From positions 983,501 to 1,047,500 of the forward strand of contig JANCRA010000066.1 in NCBI GenBank assembly GCA_024362935.1: DNA of 64,000 nt, in the 5' to 3' direction. Below the pieces are notes generated by a model. That model ran no database searches, was not told the origin of the DNA, and saw nothing but the letters and a program-made list of their open reading frames with translations. This DNA comes from Setophaga petechia (lineage: Eukaryota; Chordata; Aves; Passeriformes; Parulidae). Made by a program: the position numbers and the translations under genes. Position 1 is the stretch's first letter. Every line of letters starts with the position of its first letter. Below are positions 35,471 to 47,897 of this stretch, piece after piece.

Positions 35471-37639
35471 AAGCCCTGTGTCAGGAAGGCATGACTGACA
35501 CACTGATGGAGGTGCTGATGTGGTGACTTCAGTCAGGGCTCACTGACCAAGAGCCCAGGGCTGGATCTGGCAGTTTATCTGCCTTCCCAGAAAGGCCAGT
35601 CTGTCCTTGGGCTGCTGACAGATGGCAGGGCAGAGACACCAGCCTGGGGTTAGATGGGTCACACACAGTGTTTGTAAAAAGGGCTGCAGAGGTTTGGGTC
35701 CTTAATCCTCAAGACCTGAGCACAGCAAGGACCCACTGGTTGTTCTGGGCCAAAAAGAGCAGAGAGGGATGCTACCAGAACAGGTCAGCCCTTCCCCAGC
35801 TCTGCTCCCCAGCCAGCAGCTGGGGCAGTGTGAACTGCAGCACACTGTCTGAGCTGGTCCCTGTAAAATAAAATATTACTGGTTCAAGAACAGGGAGCCC
35901 TCAGGACACAGAGCACAGGGAATTGGCACACACATGGCAAACATGGACACCTCTGCCCACTGCAATGCCTCCCATCATCCCATCCCCCTGTGCCCTTCCC
36001 TTCCTGCAGGCACTGGCTCTTCTCAAACACCCCAGGTCATGCTGGGGAAATATTTAGGGACAATGGCACAAAGCTGGCACACAGCTCCATTTCTGGTCAA
36101 ATTCTTCTCAGGCTGGACGAGCAGCTGATTGGTTTTACCCTTGCAGGAGAAGGGGCATGAGTGAGGAGAGAGGTAGAGGGGACCTTCCCATTTGTGTCCA
36201 GCAAGAGTGTTCTGTCATCTGCTGATTTGTTTCCAAAATGAAGGGCAATTCATTTGGGGTCTTCAGTAATGCAAAAGCTGTGGAGAGCCCTTTCCCACCT
36301 GTTACTCCTGTCCAAGAATTCCTGCCCCTGCCCAGGTCTTGCAGGACACACCACACCTCTCCTCCAAGTGAGAGATGTTTTCATAGCTGGATGCCTCTGA
36401 AAAGACCAGGGCAGGCACTCCCCTGGCATTTATTCCTCACCTGGGTGTGCATCTCCATGTGAACTCGTAGGCAGGCAGGTCTATGTATGTGAGCGTGTGT
36501 TTATTAGTACTAAAAATGCATTTGTCAAAATCTCTAGAGTTAAAAAACAATCATTACGTAATTATAATGAACAATTAACCAACTGATTCATCAGCTAGAG
36601 GCTCACCAACAACACCTGAAACCTATCCCCGCCACCTTACCAGGCAGAAGGTGGCAAAAACAAATGCAGCTGCCAGAATGTCTTGGAGATTTATGGCTCT
36701 GTGCTCTGTCCAGATAAGAGAAGACACTTTCCATTCCTGGCTGCAGGCATCTTGGAGCTAAGGTTCCCAGGTGTTCCCTGCTCTGAGCTGCTGGTTTAAA
36801 CTATTTTGATACAGAAATGTTCCTTAAAAGTAATGCTTTGGGTCAGTACCATGGCTCAGAACTCCCCTGAGGTGCCCATGCTGCCTGACCTAGACCTTTC
36901 CTCTGCTCACGAGGGTCTGTGAGTACCCTGAATGTGCAGAACACTTAAAACTCCACAAATAACCTGTTCCAAGCCAGCAGAAAAGTTCTGTCTGTCACCA
37001 CCAGTGCCATGGTCTGTAATGCTGTGGTTAAGAGCTGTCTGGGAGAGGACAGAGACAAAGAATAAAGTTGGGGAAGCAAGCTGAACTGTGTCATTCCATG
37101 CCTTCCAAGCAGGTAACTATGCAACACTAATATAAGTTCCTTTTATAAGGAAGTCTCTAGGTTCCTTCAACAGACAAAGCAGACAAGGAAGGTCACTGTT
37201 GTTCTTTCATACACTACTGGAATGCACCACGTCCTTAACAGAGCACCAGAACTGCTGTAGTCTACACCCATGGCGATATAATTTGGCTAGCAAAGCTCAG
37301 CAGGTGGGCACAGGAGACAGAGCTCCCTCAGAGGTGACAAAGACACTGCTGCAGACAGCCACACCAGCAAACCCCGTGTGTACAGTACCCTCAGTACCAC
37401 CTGTGTTTGGAAGCTTGGTGCATCCTTGCTAGGAAGATGCTTCCAACCGAGTAACCAACCACGCAGCTGATGCCAGAAGCTGTTCTCGGCCAAGGGAGCA
37501 CCTGACAAAGGTGCATCGTTCATAGTAAACAGGGAGCTCAGCACAAGCCCCGCAGGGGGACCTGATGCCCAGTGCATCAGCGGGTACAAAGACACGGGCA
37601 GGGGCGCTGTGAGGGGGAAGGCAGCGGAGAGGTGACTGC
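35471..37639. other. CITED4 upstream intergenic region
   Basis: No gene is visible. 36480-36600 is AT-rich with GTGTTTATTAGTAC and TACGTAATTATAATGAAC and could be an old LTR piece. 37130-37160 has CTAATATAAG and CCTTTTATAAGG. The region probably carries distal regulatory elements of CITED4, but none can be proved from sequence. Confidence 0.4.
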
Positions 37640-38104
37640 AGAGAGCTGCTCTCAGTGCCAGAGGGATGCAGCGGCGGGACGATCGAGCCGAGCAGCGCCG
37701 GGAACGAGCCCGCCGCGCCTCCGTCCCTCCCTCCTTCCCGCCCGCGGGGCCGGGCCGCCCGCCCGCGCTCCAATGGGCGCCGGGGCCGCCCCCGCCCGCC
37801 GCGCTATAAGAGCGGGAGCGGAGCCCTGAATCCCGGCCAGCCTAGCCCAGCCCGCGGAGCTCAGCCCAGCTCGGCAGAGCCAGCGCTGCCGGAGCGCGGA
37901 GCGGCGCCCCCCGCGCAGGCACAGCCCGGCTCCGGGCGGGGGCTCCGCGCAGCCTCCCCCGCCGGCGGACCCAGCGGAGCGGCGCCTTCCCCCGGGAGGA
38001 GGAGGAGGTGGGAGCTCGCCGGGATCTTCTGTGGGAGCCGGCTCGGCGGGAGCGTCCCCGGGAGCCGTGGCCGAGCCGCTGTCATCTCTCGGGGGCCTGG
38101 AGGC
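37640..38104 (+). promoter_or_regulatory. CITED4: CITED4 CpG-island promoter and 5' UTR
   Basis: Strongly GC- and CpG-rich, continuing into the coding region. GC boxes (GCCGCCCGCCCG, GCCGCCCCCGCC) flank a CCAAT box, and a TATA-like box follows. With the TATA box at 37805, transcription should start near 37835. No ATG occurs between there and the CITED4 start, so the leader has no upstream open frame. Confidence 0.8.
37770..37811 (+). promoter_or_regulatory. CITED4: CCAAT box and TATA-like box of CITED4
   Basis: CCAAT at 37770-37774 (in CTCCAATGGGCGC) and TATAAGA at 37805-37811 (in GCGCTATAAGAGC) lie 31 bp apart just inside the CpG island. A TATA-like element in a CpG island is less common and suits an inducible gene. 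Confidence 0.65.
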
Positions 38105-38719
38105 ATGGCCGAGCATATGATGATGCCGATGAGCCACGGTGGCGCCGGGCTGCAGGGCTACCGCATGGGGGTGAGCGGGCTGCAGGGACCCCCGCAGCAC
38201 GGGCAGCATGTGCTCAGGACGCTGCCCGGCGCCGCTCAGATGATGCCCTACGGAGGGGCTGGCATGGACGGTGCCATGAGGCCGAGGGCCAGCCTCAGCG
38301 GACAGATGGGCCACCACCAGATGCAGAACGCGATGATGTTCAATGGGCCGGGTCAGCAGCAGCAGTACATGGGGCCGGTGGGCACCCAGCAGCTCATGGC
38401 CAGCATGCACCTACAAAAACTCAACACCCAGTACCAGGGGCACCCGCTGGGCATGAGCAACGGGCCCATGGGAGCGGGTGCCCAGCAGTACAGAGTGGGG
38501 CCAGGCCAGCACCCGGGCATGCAGCACATGCCCTCACCGGCGCTGACACTGAATGTGATGGACACTGATCTTATAGATGAGGAGGTCTTGACATCCCTTG
38601 TCCTGGAACTGGGGTTGGACCGGATTCAGGAGCTGCCAGAGTTATTCTTGGGACAGAACGAGTTCGACTTCATTTCAGACTTTGTTAGCAAACAGCAACC
38701 CAGTGCCATCAGCTGCTGA
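38105..38719 (+). CDS. CITED4: CITED4, CBP/p300-interacting transactivator
   Basis: Complete 204-residue intronless coding region. CITED proteins do not bind DNA; their C-terminal conserved region 2 binds the TAZ1 (CH1) domain of CBP/p300, co-activating TFAP2 and competing with HIF-1alpha in the nucleus. Here that region is residues ~152-194, with MDTDLIDEEVLTSL, LGLDRIQELPEL and FLGQNEFDF, including the key LPEL. The N terminus MAEHMMMPMSHG matches the family start, the middle is Met/Gly/Gln-rich and disordered, and the end is the family's Ser-Cys. The open frame extends upstream to 37655, but that lies above the TATA box; the ATG at 38105 sits in a good context (GAGGCATGG) and gives the family N terminus. 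It is longer than human CITED4 (184 residues as I recall) and keeps a SMHLQKLNTQY segment like that of CITED2. CITED4 rather than CITED2 is preferred because of the overall match to bird CITED4. Confidence 0.95.
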   Translation: MAEHMMMPMSHGGAGLQGYRMGVSGLQGPPQHGQHVLRTLPGAAQMMPYGGAGMDGAMRPRASLSGQMGHHQMQNAMMFNGPGQQQQYMGPVGTQQLMASMHLQKLNTQYQGHPLGMSNGPMGAGAQQYRVGPGQHPGMQHMPSPALTLNVMDTDLIDEEVLTSLVLELGLDRIQELPELFLGQNEFDFISDFVSKQQPSAISC

Positions 38720-39311
38720 GGGGCTTTGAGCTCCTCCTTGTGTCTTGGTGGTTTTGAGTTTGTTTCTAACTTTTCCCCACCTGCCATCCTCCTCCCTTCC
38801 CCTGCCTTGCCCTGTCCTGGATTCCTGCCCTCCCCAAAGGGACAATCATCGGACACTGGCTTGCAATGGATTGTTTTTCCCTTCTGTGTGTTTTTTTCTG
38901 TGTGGGAGTTTCTGGAGAGGGGGTTTGGTGCACCCCGAACAGAGAGCAGATCAAGAGCTCCTGCTGTAGAACTGCCTCTAAATGACATTAACAGGATTTC
39001 TGGCTTAAGTAGAAATAATGGACTTATGACTTTCCTCAACTAGGCTTGGAGCACAAGAAGCCATAGGCAGCTGGCAGCCCTGCTGGTAGCTGGATTTGCT
39101 CGTGGAATCCGTGGTGCCAGTGGAGTTGAAGGATCCTGAGAGAGAATTGTCTCCCTGGTGCATGGTTTGAACCAGTTTTCCCTTGCAACCCTGGGTGGGG
39201 TTAGTTATTTGTTGGGATGTTTTACTGTGACAGTAAATAGGTCTTCAGTCATGTCTGTTCAGCTCGGGAAGGGGCACTTCCCCATAGCAGGCTTTTTTTC
39301 TAACTCGCAAA

Positions 39312-39317
39312 AATAAA
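39312..39317 (+). terminator. CITED4: Polyadenylation signal, proximal
   Basis: AATAAA in GCAAAAATAAAGTATG, about 590 bp after the stop codon. Confidence 0.65.
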
Positions 39318-39489
39318 GTATGCCTTGGGGAAGGGTGTGCGTTTGTGCCTAAATGTTCATCTCCGTGGAACTTCAGATCTCGGACCTGTACTGCTAACCA
39401 GCTGTAAAATTTACCAAGTGTTTGAGGTTGATTCAGGCATGAGGCTTAAAGCTGCAGTCTGGCTCCACTTTTTTCCACCTCTGAAACCA

Positions 39490-39495
39490 AATAAA
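39490..39495 (+). terminator. CITED4: Polyadenylation signal, distal
   Basis: AATAAA in ACCAAATAAAGACC, followed by a T-rich, GT-containing stretch as expected downstream of a cleavage site. Confidence 0.65.
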
Positions 39496-39863
39496 GACCA
39501 TGTAACTGTATATTTCAGTTCTAATCTTATTTATTTTCCTGTGATTATTTATTTGCAAGGGCTCCTTTTGTTATTTGGCTTTGGGACTGCTGGGAAAGAT
39601 GCCTGGAGAGTACTGCAGCTTTAAGATGCTGGCTTTGGGGAAAGCAAGCCTGGGATAGTTTTCAAGCTGCTCTGCAGAATAGTCGCTTCAGCTCGAGATC
39701 GTTATGCTGAACGCGCAGGACTCTAAATCCAACACCTTCCTGAATGTGATAAAGATGACTCGATTTCCAATTCCCTTGCTCAGAAGAGGTGAGATGCAAA
39801 AGCCGGCGGGGTTTGGTTTCCTTGCCCGGCTCCTGTTCCAGGCGCTCCGGTGACTCCTGGCTG

Positions 39864-39882
39864 CTGCTGCCCCCTGGTGCCG
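39864..39882 (-). promoter_or_regulatory. CTCF-like motif
   Basis: The minus strand reads GGCACCAGGGGGCAGCAG, a close match to the CTCF core (CCACCAGGGGGCGC type). It lies just past the CITED4 3' end and could mark a domain boundary between CITED4 and STX12. Confidence 0.55.
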
Positions 39883-40207
39883 CCGGGCCCTGGCAGCTGC
39901 CGCTCGAAGAGTCGGAATGTACGGATGGATTTGCGAATAAAAGCTGAAATATCTCCCGTGTGCATTTGTTCAGTGTGGACCGCTGGGAGAAGCGTTGCCT
40001 TTGCTCCTGCTGGTGGGCTGTAGGCTCTGTGACTTGTGTGCCCCACCTGGTACTCGAGTTGGAAGGATTTGGTTTCTAGTTTAATGCTTGGAACTAAGTC
40101 CTTGAAGTGTGGCTGGGAGGATGAGATGCTCCTTTTCTGTACTGAGGAGGAATTACAGATGAGGATGGTGTTGCTCTGTTGCAGAATGGCTGCTTTTGCT
40201 GGCTGAG

Positions 40208-40250
40208 CCAGGTGATAGGATCATAGAATGGTTGGAAAGGACTTAAAAGA
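40208..40250 (-). mobile_element. Short CR1 tail, antisense
   Basis: AGGATCATAGAATGGTTGG followed by AAAGGACTTAAAAGAT is the reversed CR1 3' terminus; only ~40 bp remain. Confidence 0.65.
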
Positions 40251-43200
40251 TATAGATTTAAAGGACTTTCAAGGACTTAAAGATTTAGAGTTGCTTGGAC
40301 AGGTGGGTGGTGATTCCTTCCAGACTGAGTGCACCTCTGACAGCTGACTTGCAGCCCTCTGCTGCAGTTTTCTCTACCACAAAGGCTCTAAAAATCAAGA
40401 CATCCATTGCTCTCCTACTCTTACAGGGCTTGGGTTTTCCTTTTGAAAGGGTTTCCAGCCTGTTTCTTTGCAGAGTTGAGGGAGATACCCAAGTGTTCCT
40501 TTCCTGCCCTGTAGTAATGGGGCTGTGGATGCTATTATTGCAATGGCTGAACCACTTTGAACTGTCAGTGTCCCCTGGTCTTGTCCCTTGCACACCTCAA
40601 GACCAATTGTTAAAGTCCTGTCCTTTGGGTGGTTATGCCTGTCCATTCTGGAGACCTGGTCAAAAAATAACTGCTGGGGCTTTTGTTGAAGGTGGGAGAG
40701 CCCTGCTTAGGCTGTCAGCTCTGTGGCAATGTCAGAGACCTGGAAGGACTTTGTTGTCTCTGTATAGCTGCAGGTTGTAGGTAAGCAGTGAAGAGTTAGC
40801 AGTGAACCTCAGAATAAAAGTAATTCAACCACAAGAGAAGCATTTTCTAGGCTGTCAGTTCTTGTTGAGGGGGTGTAGGCTCTGTGGTACACACCACTGT
40901 GACCTACAGTGTCCCAGTTAAAAGTGGGGAGCTGTGTCCATCCCCCAGATGAGGACTATCAACTCAGCAATTTCTGCAGAGCTGCACCAGGAGCAGGTTT
41001 CTGTGTGATAAGCACTTTGCACCTGATGGCCACAGGAGCCTGTCTGTGCATCCTCTCTGAGGGCTGTGCACTGCACTGGGAAGGTGCTGTTGATCTAAGT
41101 CAGAGTACAGGAACTGATAATACCAGAGATGTGGAGTGTCTGGGGGTTCACAGTCAGGATTTTCTTGGGAGTCTCTCCCAGCAGGCTCAGTCAAGATTAT
41201 TTCAATGTTTCTTGAGTATGTCACCCCCATTCCCCAAAAGACCCTGTTAAGTGTGGTCAGTCTGTGGTTTTCTAGAAAATCCAGGTCAAAACCACTTAAT
41301 TCTGCTAGGAGCTTGGGTTTTTTTCTGTCTGGGCTGGACTGGCCAAGTGCTGTGATAGTTTCTTTTGTAAAGCTTTCTTAGTTCAGGTGCAGTTTGCCCC
41401 CTGCACCTTCGTGCTGCAGGCTCTGAATGCCTTGTTCAGGACCTGTACAGCAGCACAAGCTGCAGCTTGGACAGCTCAGGTCTCCCCCTGCACTCAGCTG
41501 TGTGGTGCACCCTGCCTGCCCAGGTCCCCTGGCAGGGTGACTGTGAACAGAGATGGCACAATGGGACAGCCCAGCTCCCTGGGTCTGCAGGTGAGGTGCT
41601 CAGAGGTCACCAAAAATATAACAGGGCTGAGTTCTGCTTTTCCCATGCAGCTGACACTGAGCTCTCTGTCCCAGAGCTGGCAGGAGGGCAGCAGGGTGAG
41701 CCCAAAGCTCTGCTAGGGACTGAGAGGCTCTGCAGGGCACTGCACACTGCTGCTGAATGACAGTGCCTGTCACTTTGGGAGCTTGGAGGGCACATAAGAA
41801 CTCCTCACATAGAGAGCTAATTTACAAGCACCTCTCCTCTGAGGTACCTCTGAGATTACCTTCTGTACTGTGAAAGAAGAGAAGTTCTCAATCCCCAACC
41901 TGTCCCCTCACCTAGGCTGGATCCTCTGTCACTCTCCAAATAGGTTTTGTAGCTATTTGTGTAATGTCCAGACCTTGAGGCAGCCTCTGGGAGCTTGAGT
42001 GTGAAAGCACAGAAAGACAAGGCCTTTTTCCACATGCCTGTCTCTGCCCACGTGCTGTTGGGGTGAGGAAGTTTGTTGATAGCTCAGGGTGATGTAGAGT
42101 TGCAAAGGTGAAAGTCTGGTGCAGAGCTGGTCAAGGATCTGCTAACTGTGAGTGGCCAGGCAATAACATGAGCAATGCCTGGTAAATACACAATGATGGC
42201 TGGAGGGTTAATCCTCCTTGACTTCATGCAGTGCTGGGCTCTGAATTAGCCACACTCAGCAAAGTGTGGCTAATTCACAACTGCAACAATTAATGTTTCT
42301 ATGAAAAAAATCTCAGCTTGCTGTTCAGGAGGAGCCAGACAAGCAAAAAGAAGGCTAGAAAATGAGAAGATGAATGAAAAGTAAAATCAAACAGTGAATG
42401 CCCTACAGAACCGACAGCAAATTCAGATCCATGAGGGTGAATTGTGAAAAATTCTGGTCTGTTTATAGAAAAATGATAATGTAAAACTAGAAAAATGGTT
42501 TTTCTAGTTTTAGAAAAAAGAAACAATTGAGGTGTAGAGTAATGTTTCTCAAAAGAAGCCACAGAATAGCTTGGGACTCCTCAGTCAGGAAGAAGCTGGG
42601 CAACAGAAGTTTATAATGTAAGTGAAAGGAGAAGGTGACAGGGAATTATTTTTCTCATGTGTGATGGGAGATATCTGCTGATCTCTGCAAGTTTAGCAGA
42701 GGGTCAAACCTGAGTGAACAGAGATGTTTCTGCAGGCAATGTGTAGCTCATTCAATCTCTTTCTGACAGTATAGGAGGTACATGGACACTTGGGGATACC
42801 TGAACATTTCTGTATGGCCAAAACCACTGACCTGTGGCTCAAAAGATCTCCTGAATCAAAGGTTCCTGACTCAGAAAGAGGGATTTTTCAAAGCCCCTTT
42901 GTTTTAAGGGGTTTTAAGGGGTTTTTCGTAAGTTTTTGATGAATTGTTTGTTTGCTTGGGTTTGTTTGTTTGTTTTTAATTCAAAGATACATTTTCCTTC
43001 AGTGATGTCTTATGCCAATGAAATCCACAGGGGAGAAATCAAGGTCTTTATAAGAAGCTTAAGCTCTCTAAGCTCCTCTTCATTTTAAACCTGCCACCCC
43101 CTCACTTGTTCTGTGTCCCCAAATTCTCAATCATTTCTTGTTCATCTTCTCCACATTACTAATGATTTTGGAGCTCCTGAGATGTTCCCTCTTGAGTGTC

Positions 43201-43370
43201 TCCCTGTCCAAGAACCACTGTGTGTTGCAGATTGTGATCCCCTTTTTCTGCCCTGTTTCTAGCTTTGTGGGATGGGGGAGGGAGCAGCACTGGTTTAAGC
43301 TCTAGATGGATGTGTCATGGATTTTGCCAATGCTATAATTAGGTCTGGTTGTTCTATATTTCAAAAATCC
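40251..43370. other. Intergenic, no gene seen
   Basis: No supported exon or RNA gene. Several open frames of 80-160 codons lack domains. Contains the hairpin at 42242-42277 and a G/T-rich stretch at 42895-42980. Confidence 0.5.
42242..42277. repeat. Perfect 14-bp inverted repeat (hairpin)
   Basis: TGAATTAGCCACAC (42242-42255) and its exact reverse complement GTGTGGCTAATTCA (42264-42277) are separated by an 8-base loop TCAGCAAA. Confidence 0.95.
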
Positions 43371-43540
43371 ATCACAGAACCACAGAAATATTTAGACTGG
43401 AAGGGACCTTTTGAGGTCACTCAGTCCAATCCCCTGCTCCAAGCAGGACTGCATTCAAAGGCAGGGCAGGCTGCCCAGGGCTTTGTCCAGGCAGATTTTG
43501 AAAACTTCAGGGGATGGGATTTGTTTGGACCCTTTGGAGT
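43371..43540 (-). mobile_element. CR1 LINE 3' fragment, antisense
   Basis: Begins ATCACAGAACCACAGAAATA and continues GACTGGAAGGGACCTTTTGA, GGTCACTCAGTCCAATCCCC and CAGGGCAGGCTGCCCAGGGC, a clear reversed CR1 3' end. Confidence 0.82.
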
Positions 43541-46500
43541 TTTAGGGCTCTGTTCCTTCATTCTTTTATACCCTGTATTGCTGGGTTTGCATTTGCCTCA
43601 AAAGTTTGGAGTGAGGAGTCTCATCTGCTCCTCTTCCTCATGCTGCCATCTTGAGACCTCAGTTTCTGCACCACTGTCTCCTCATGCCTCTAGAGAAAAA
43701 CCTGTCTGAGTTTCCTTGAGCTTTGGGGGGAAGTTTTGCTCTGTTTCTCTGCAGCACACTTCTGGGGATGGTTTGTTCCTACTCAAAACAGCCAAAGAAT
43801 ACAGTTTGTTCTTGTGACGTCTTGACTTTGCCCATGAATCCTCTGGACTTCCACAGAGTGAGGAAGAAAGGGGATTTTACAATTTACGTCACCCTAAAAC
43901 TCCAAAACACAGTTACTAAGAAATATTCAAATAGCTTTCACGTTCTTGGCTACAGAACTGTCTCAGATGTGGTTTTCTCCTCTAGATAACTGGAGATGTT
44001 CCTTGTCAAATACTGACAACTTATAAAAATAAAACTATGGCTGTGCCTGAGGTCATCCTGTGCAGCTCCCAAAACAAGTCACAGCCTCAAATACAAGCTG
44101 GCTGCTAAGGATACCCATCCCACAAACACTGGCACCTGCAGCAGGGTCCAGGGAATGCTCTGCACATCAGCTCCAGTCCTGTCTTACAGGAAAGTCCCTC
44201 CCTATATCCCAGCACTGCTCCTGGGGCATATGGCAAGAGGCAGATGTCAGCTCCCAAGGAAAGCATGACTCCACCACCTCCAACTCCATCCCACTCTGCA
44301 TTTGGACAGCACTGAGCCCCTTCATTATTGCCTGTTAGCATGGGCTCCCTGACAATCACATTGCCAAGGAAAAGGAGCAATTTGGATTCAAGAAGCCAAT
44401 GGCAAAGACAAGACAAAAAGTCTCACAGCTGCCACAAAATGAGGCAGAATACCTTCAGATGAGGGGGCCAGGCAGGGCATCCCACATAACAGGTCCTGTG
44501 TTGATCACAGCAGAAACCAGAGGTAAGTCTGGCTGTGTCAATGCCAGAATTGTCTGTGTTGTTCCTTCTTCCAGATCCTCAAGTCATGATGAGGATATCT
44601 CTGAGATCCTACATGTGGTTTGTCACAGCTGGACTCTGCTGTGGTATTTCTGCAACAATAACTGAGAATCCCACTGTGGAGTATTCCCCCTTTGCTGAAC
44701 CCAAGTCCCCAGTGCAGCAGGGATTCCCAGGAACCTCCACATGTCTCTGCATGAATAGGGATTAGGGAAAGCAGCTCTTTGTCAAATCCAAGTGATATTC
44801 CAGAGAAGAAGCACTAAGCCTGTAGTAAAAGCTGTGCAAGTGGCTGCTTTCACAAGCATCTGGTCCCAGCCCAATTCCCAGATCAGCCTTTGCCCTGAAG
44901 AAGAGGGAAAACAGGGATCTGCACCTCAAATCTTTGATAACACGCTGATGTTTAAAAAGCCAGTGGTCACACTGTGGTCCACCTCAGCAGTGTTTGATGC
45001 TGAGGGGCTCTGCTGGGGCATTGTCGTTGTTCAGCACGTTACAACACTCCCCATTTCCAGATGCTGGTTACAGGCTGCCGTTAGGTTGCTTCATAATTGC
45101 TACACCAAGGTATGGATCAAGTCCTGCTTTTCCTGTTTCAACTGCAAATAGAAAATTCAGTTGATTGCAAGGCACTGTAGTGAGTTGAGGAAAGTTTTGA
45201 CAGGTCAGCCAAGTCCCCTGTCTGTTGTATATGTGCAGCTCAGAGGCAGTGGGACCTTTCCATGTGCAGGGGCTGTGCTGCATCCTGCAGCCTCCGGATG
45301 GATTATTATTTCCTTTCCAGATTTGCCAGAAATATCTCTGAGTTCACATTTCCAGGGAATTCTGCAAGTTCAGCCTGCTACAAACATTCATGACCTGCTC
45401 ATGACCACTGAAATACCAGGGGGATGAAGAGACCTCAATGCACCAGTTTTCTGATCTCCCACGCTGCTGGCTCTGATCCATGGTCCATCCTCGCTGCTTC
45501 AGCTGCAAAAAGCAGATTTCCCCATGGAAATCTGGCTCTCCCTGCATGGCTGAAGAATTGTGTCTGCCCCATCCCTCTGAACACCTCTGCCTTTCTTCAA
45601 CAGCACAAAACAAACTCCAGAAGGGGACAGAGGGTTTTATTTAATTCTTTATTTCTCAGCCAAGGTGTTTTGCCAGGCACACTTGTGTGCCAGAGCCACA
45701 ACCAAAAGCCATCACATCCCTACAGGTGGGAGAACACAGGTGACACTGCAGCACTGTGAGCAGTGCCAAGAGCAAACCTGGTTTGTCAAGAGGGCACAGC
45801 TAAAAAGGAAAGGAACAGTAATTTTAATAACTAAAGAGAGCTGTAGCTTCTGGCAGGGTTCAAAAGAGGATCCCAGTGTCCCTGAAGGAAGAGGAGCACA
45901 GCACTGCCCACAGAGCCACTTGATTGCTGGGGGAAAAAACAAGGAGGGAGGGAGAGTGTTGCCCAGCATCCCAACACAAACTGGCTAAAATCCAAAGGAG
46001 GGCATCTCATGGACATGAGATTTGAAGGTGCCTGTTTCTCTCCTTTCACAGGTGTTGTGAGGAATGGGTTAAAAAAAAAAAAGACTGGTGAGGAGGATTG
46101 CAAATGCTCAATTGACCTTGCAGCTGGGAATAACCCTTGATAAAGCAGTGTAAGCAGCAGACCTGTGTTCCTCCAGCATGGACCAAGTTTGTGCACCTCT
46201 GCCTGGGTGTTGCTTTGGGGATCCCTGGGACAGCTCAGTAATGGGAATAAATTTGCTCTTTGTGCTTGAGCCACGGGTTTGTGGCTGTCCTGACTCACAC
46301 AACAGAGAAGCAAAGCTAGCCAAGGCTCCAAGGCCGTGTTTTAAGAGCTCTTGGAACAGCCAAATCCCATCTCTGGTGTGTGTGGATGCAGTGAACATTG
46401 CACTGTTCAGCATCTTGGAAAGATCGAGCTACAAGTGCTGCTGATTTCTGCCCTTGCACCACGGGGATCTGCCCAGCTGTGTCACACATTAAAGGCACGA

Positions 46501-47890
46501 CTGCCACAAATGGCCAATTTCTCCTGCAAAGCCTTTGTAAGAATTCAGGGCTGTGAACAGCACCAAGTGCACAGCCAAGGGATTTAGGGCTGAATTAGGT
46601 ACTCACTGGAGTTTGACATTTCCAAAGAGTTAATACAAGCTGTTGGTACTGGAGCGTGCCTGCTGCAGATGGGCAGCACGACCTGCTCTGTTCACTCCTG
46701 TCTGAAGGATCTCTGAGCGAGCTCAAGGCAGCAAAAGAAAAGCTGCAAGAGTCCTTACCCCCCTGCAAGGGAAGGCTCTGCACCACAGGCTGTTTATAAA
46801 TAGCCAGTTTCAGGAAAAGGCCCTTTCCGTTCTGGTGTCACTAGGCTGTAAAGAATAAACAGCTCTCAGGGCTGAAAAAAGCCCTCCCTATCTTCCCATG
46901 CAAAACCTGCCTCCATGTGCTCAGCAAGCTCCAGCATTTAGGGCACAGCTGGGGTCCCCTCAGCCGTGGGGAGGCAGGCAGGAGACCCTGAGTCACATCC
47001 TCCACAGAAATGTTTGTGGCAGTTTTGACGTGCTCGCCAGGCAGAAGGCAGGCTCGTTAACACAGGATGTGCAATCAGGGCCCTGTTTCTGGACTGCTGA
47101 CCTGGGTTATGCTGAGAGGGGTTGAGCACACTGGAATAGTGCCCAGGGTGTGAGGGCACAGCCTCTCATTAAAGATCATTACTACACTTCCACAAATCAC
47201 CTGGGCTGGACTGCTGGTTGAATACATAGGATCCCAGAGGAAAAACAGGTGAATGCTGTGGCAGTGTGAGATTGGCAACAAGAGAGCTGGGAGCCATGGG
47301 AGGGAGCCTGCAGCTTCTGCTCTGAGCACTGGGCAGCTCAGCCTAGCAGAGCCCCATGGAATTTCCTTATGGACTTGTCTAACTCAAAGAAGCTCTCAGA
47401 CCTCTCTAGGGAAGACACACTTTCTGGAATCTTGGCACTTTCTGGAAAGCACGCCCTGACTTTTCCTTTTCTCTTCATTCCTGGGAACCCAGGACTACTC
47501 TGATGCTCAGTGCAAAAGGGTTGGAAGGGACAGAAGATTGCCTTTGGTAGGGGTGGAGGGAAAGAAAAGCCCTGTATATAGCTGGGTCCATTGCCACGGC
47601 AGCATCTTGAAGTCAGCTCTTTGGAGTAGCCAGTGTAAAGCAGAAAAGAATACGGACAGAGTGTGATCAGCCAGTCCTCCCCGTGCCAGCGTGGCTGTCC
47701 CCAAATGAGGAGGGACGCTCAGGTGCTGCGGAGTGATTGCTTGGGGGCCATGGGTGGTGACTTCGCCCTGGTACGGGCACCGCTACTGAACCGTGGTGCT
47801 GACAGAGCCAGCGTGGGCAGGAGGGGTCCCTGGCAGCCGGGGCCACCCAGGGCCACCAAGGGCCCCTCGGGGCCACCCGGGAACTCCCGC
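43541..47890. other. Intergenic, no gene seen
   Basis: No supported gene. 46785-46860 has GTTTATAAATAGCC and 47570-47580 has CTGTATATAGCTGG, both TATA-like, but no open frame or CpG island follows either. An A run lies at 46071-46083. Confidence 0.5.
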
Positions 47891-47897
47891 GGGGCGC

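Larger units (their letters stand above)
38720..39515 (+). other. CITED4: CITED4 3' UTR
   Basis: Follows the TGA at 38717-38719 without interruption. Two AATAAA signals (39312 and 39490) suggest alternative ends near 39335 and 39512. Past the second signal come TTATTTATTTTCC and GATTATTTATTTGC, AU-rich motifs that would be included only if a third AATAAA at 39936 is used. Confidence 0.65.

Noticed and set aside
37655..38104. In-frame N-terminal extension of CITED4 (354 codons in total)
   Set aside because: It would start upstream of the CCAAT and TATA boxes, is Pro/Ala/Arg-rich GC-island translation, and the family N terminus MAEHMMMPM begins at 38105.
46785..47600. TATA-like boxes (TTTATAAATAG, TGTATATAG) as promoters of an extra gene
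   Set aside because: No CpG island, open frame or exon follows either site; AT-rich words of this kind are common by chance.
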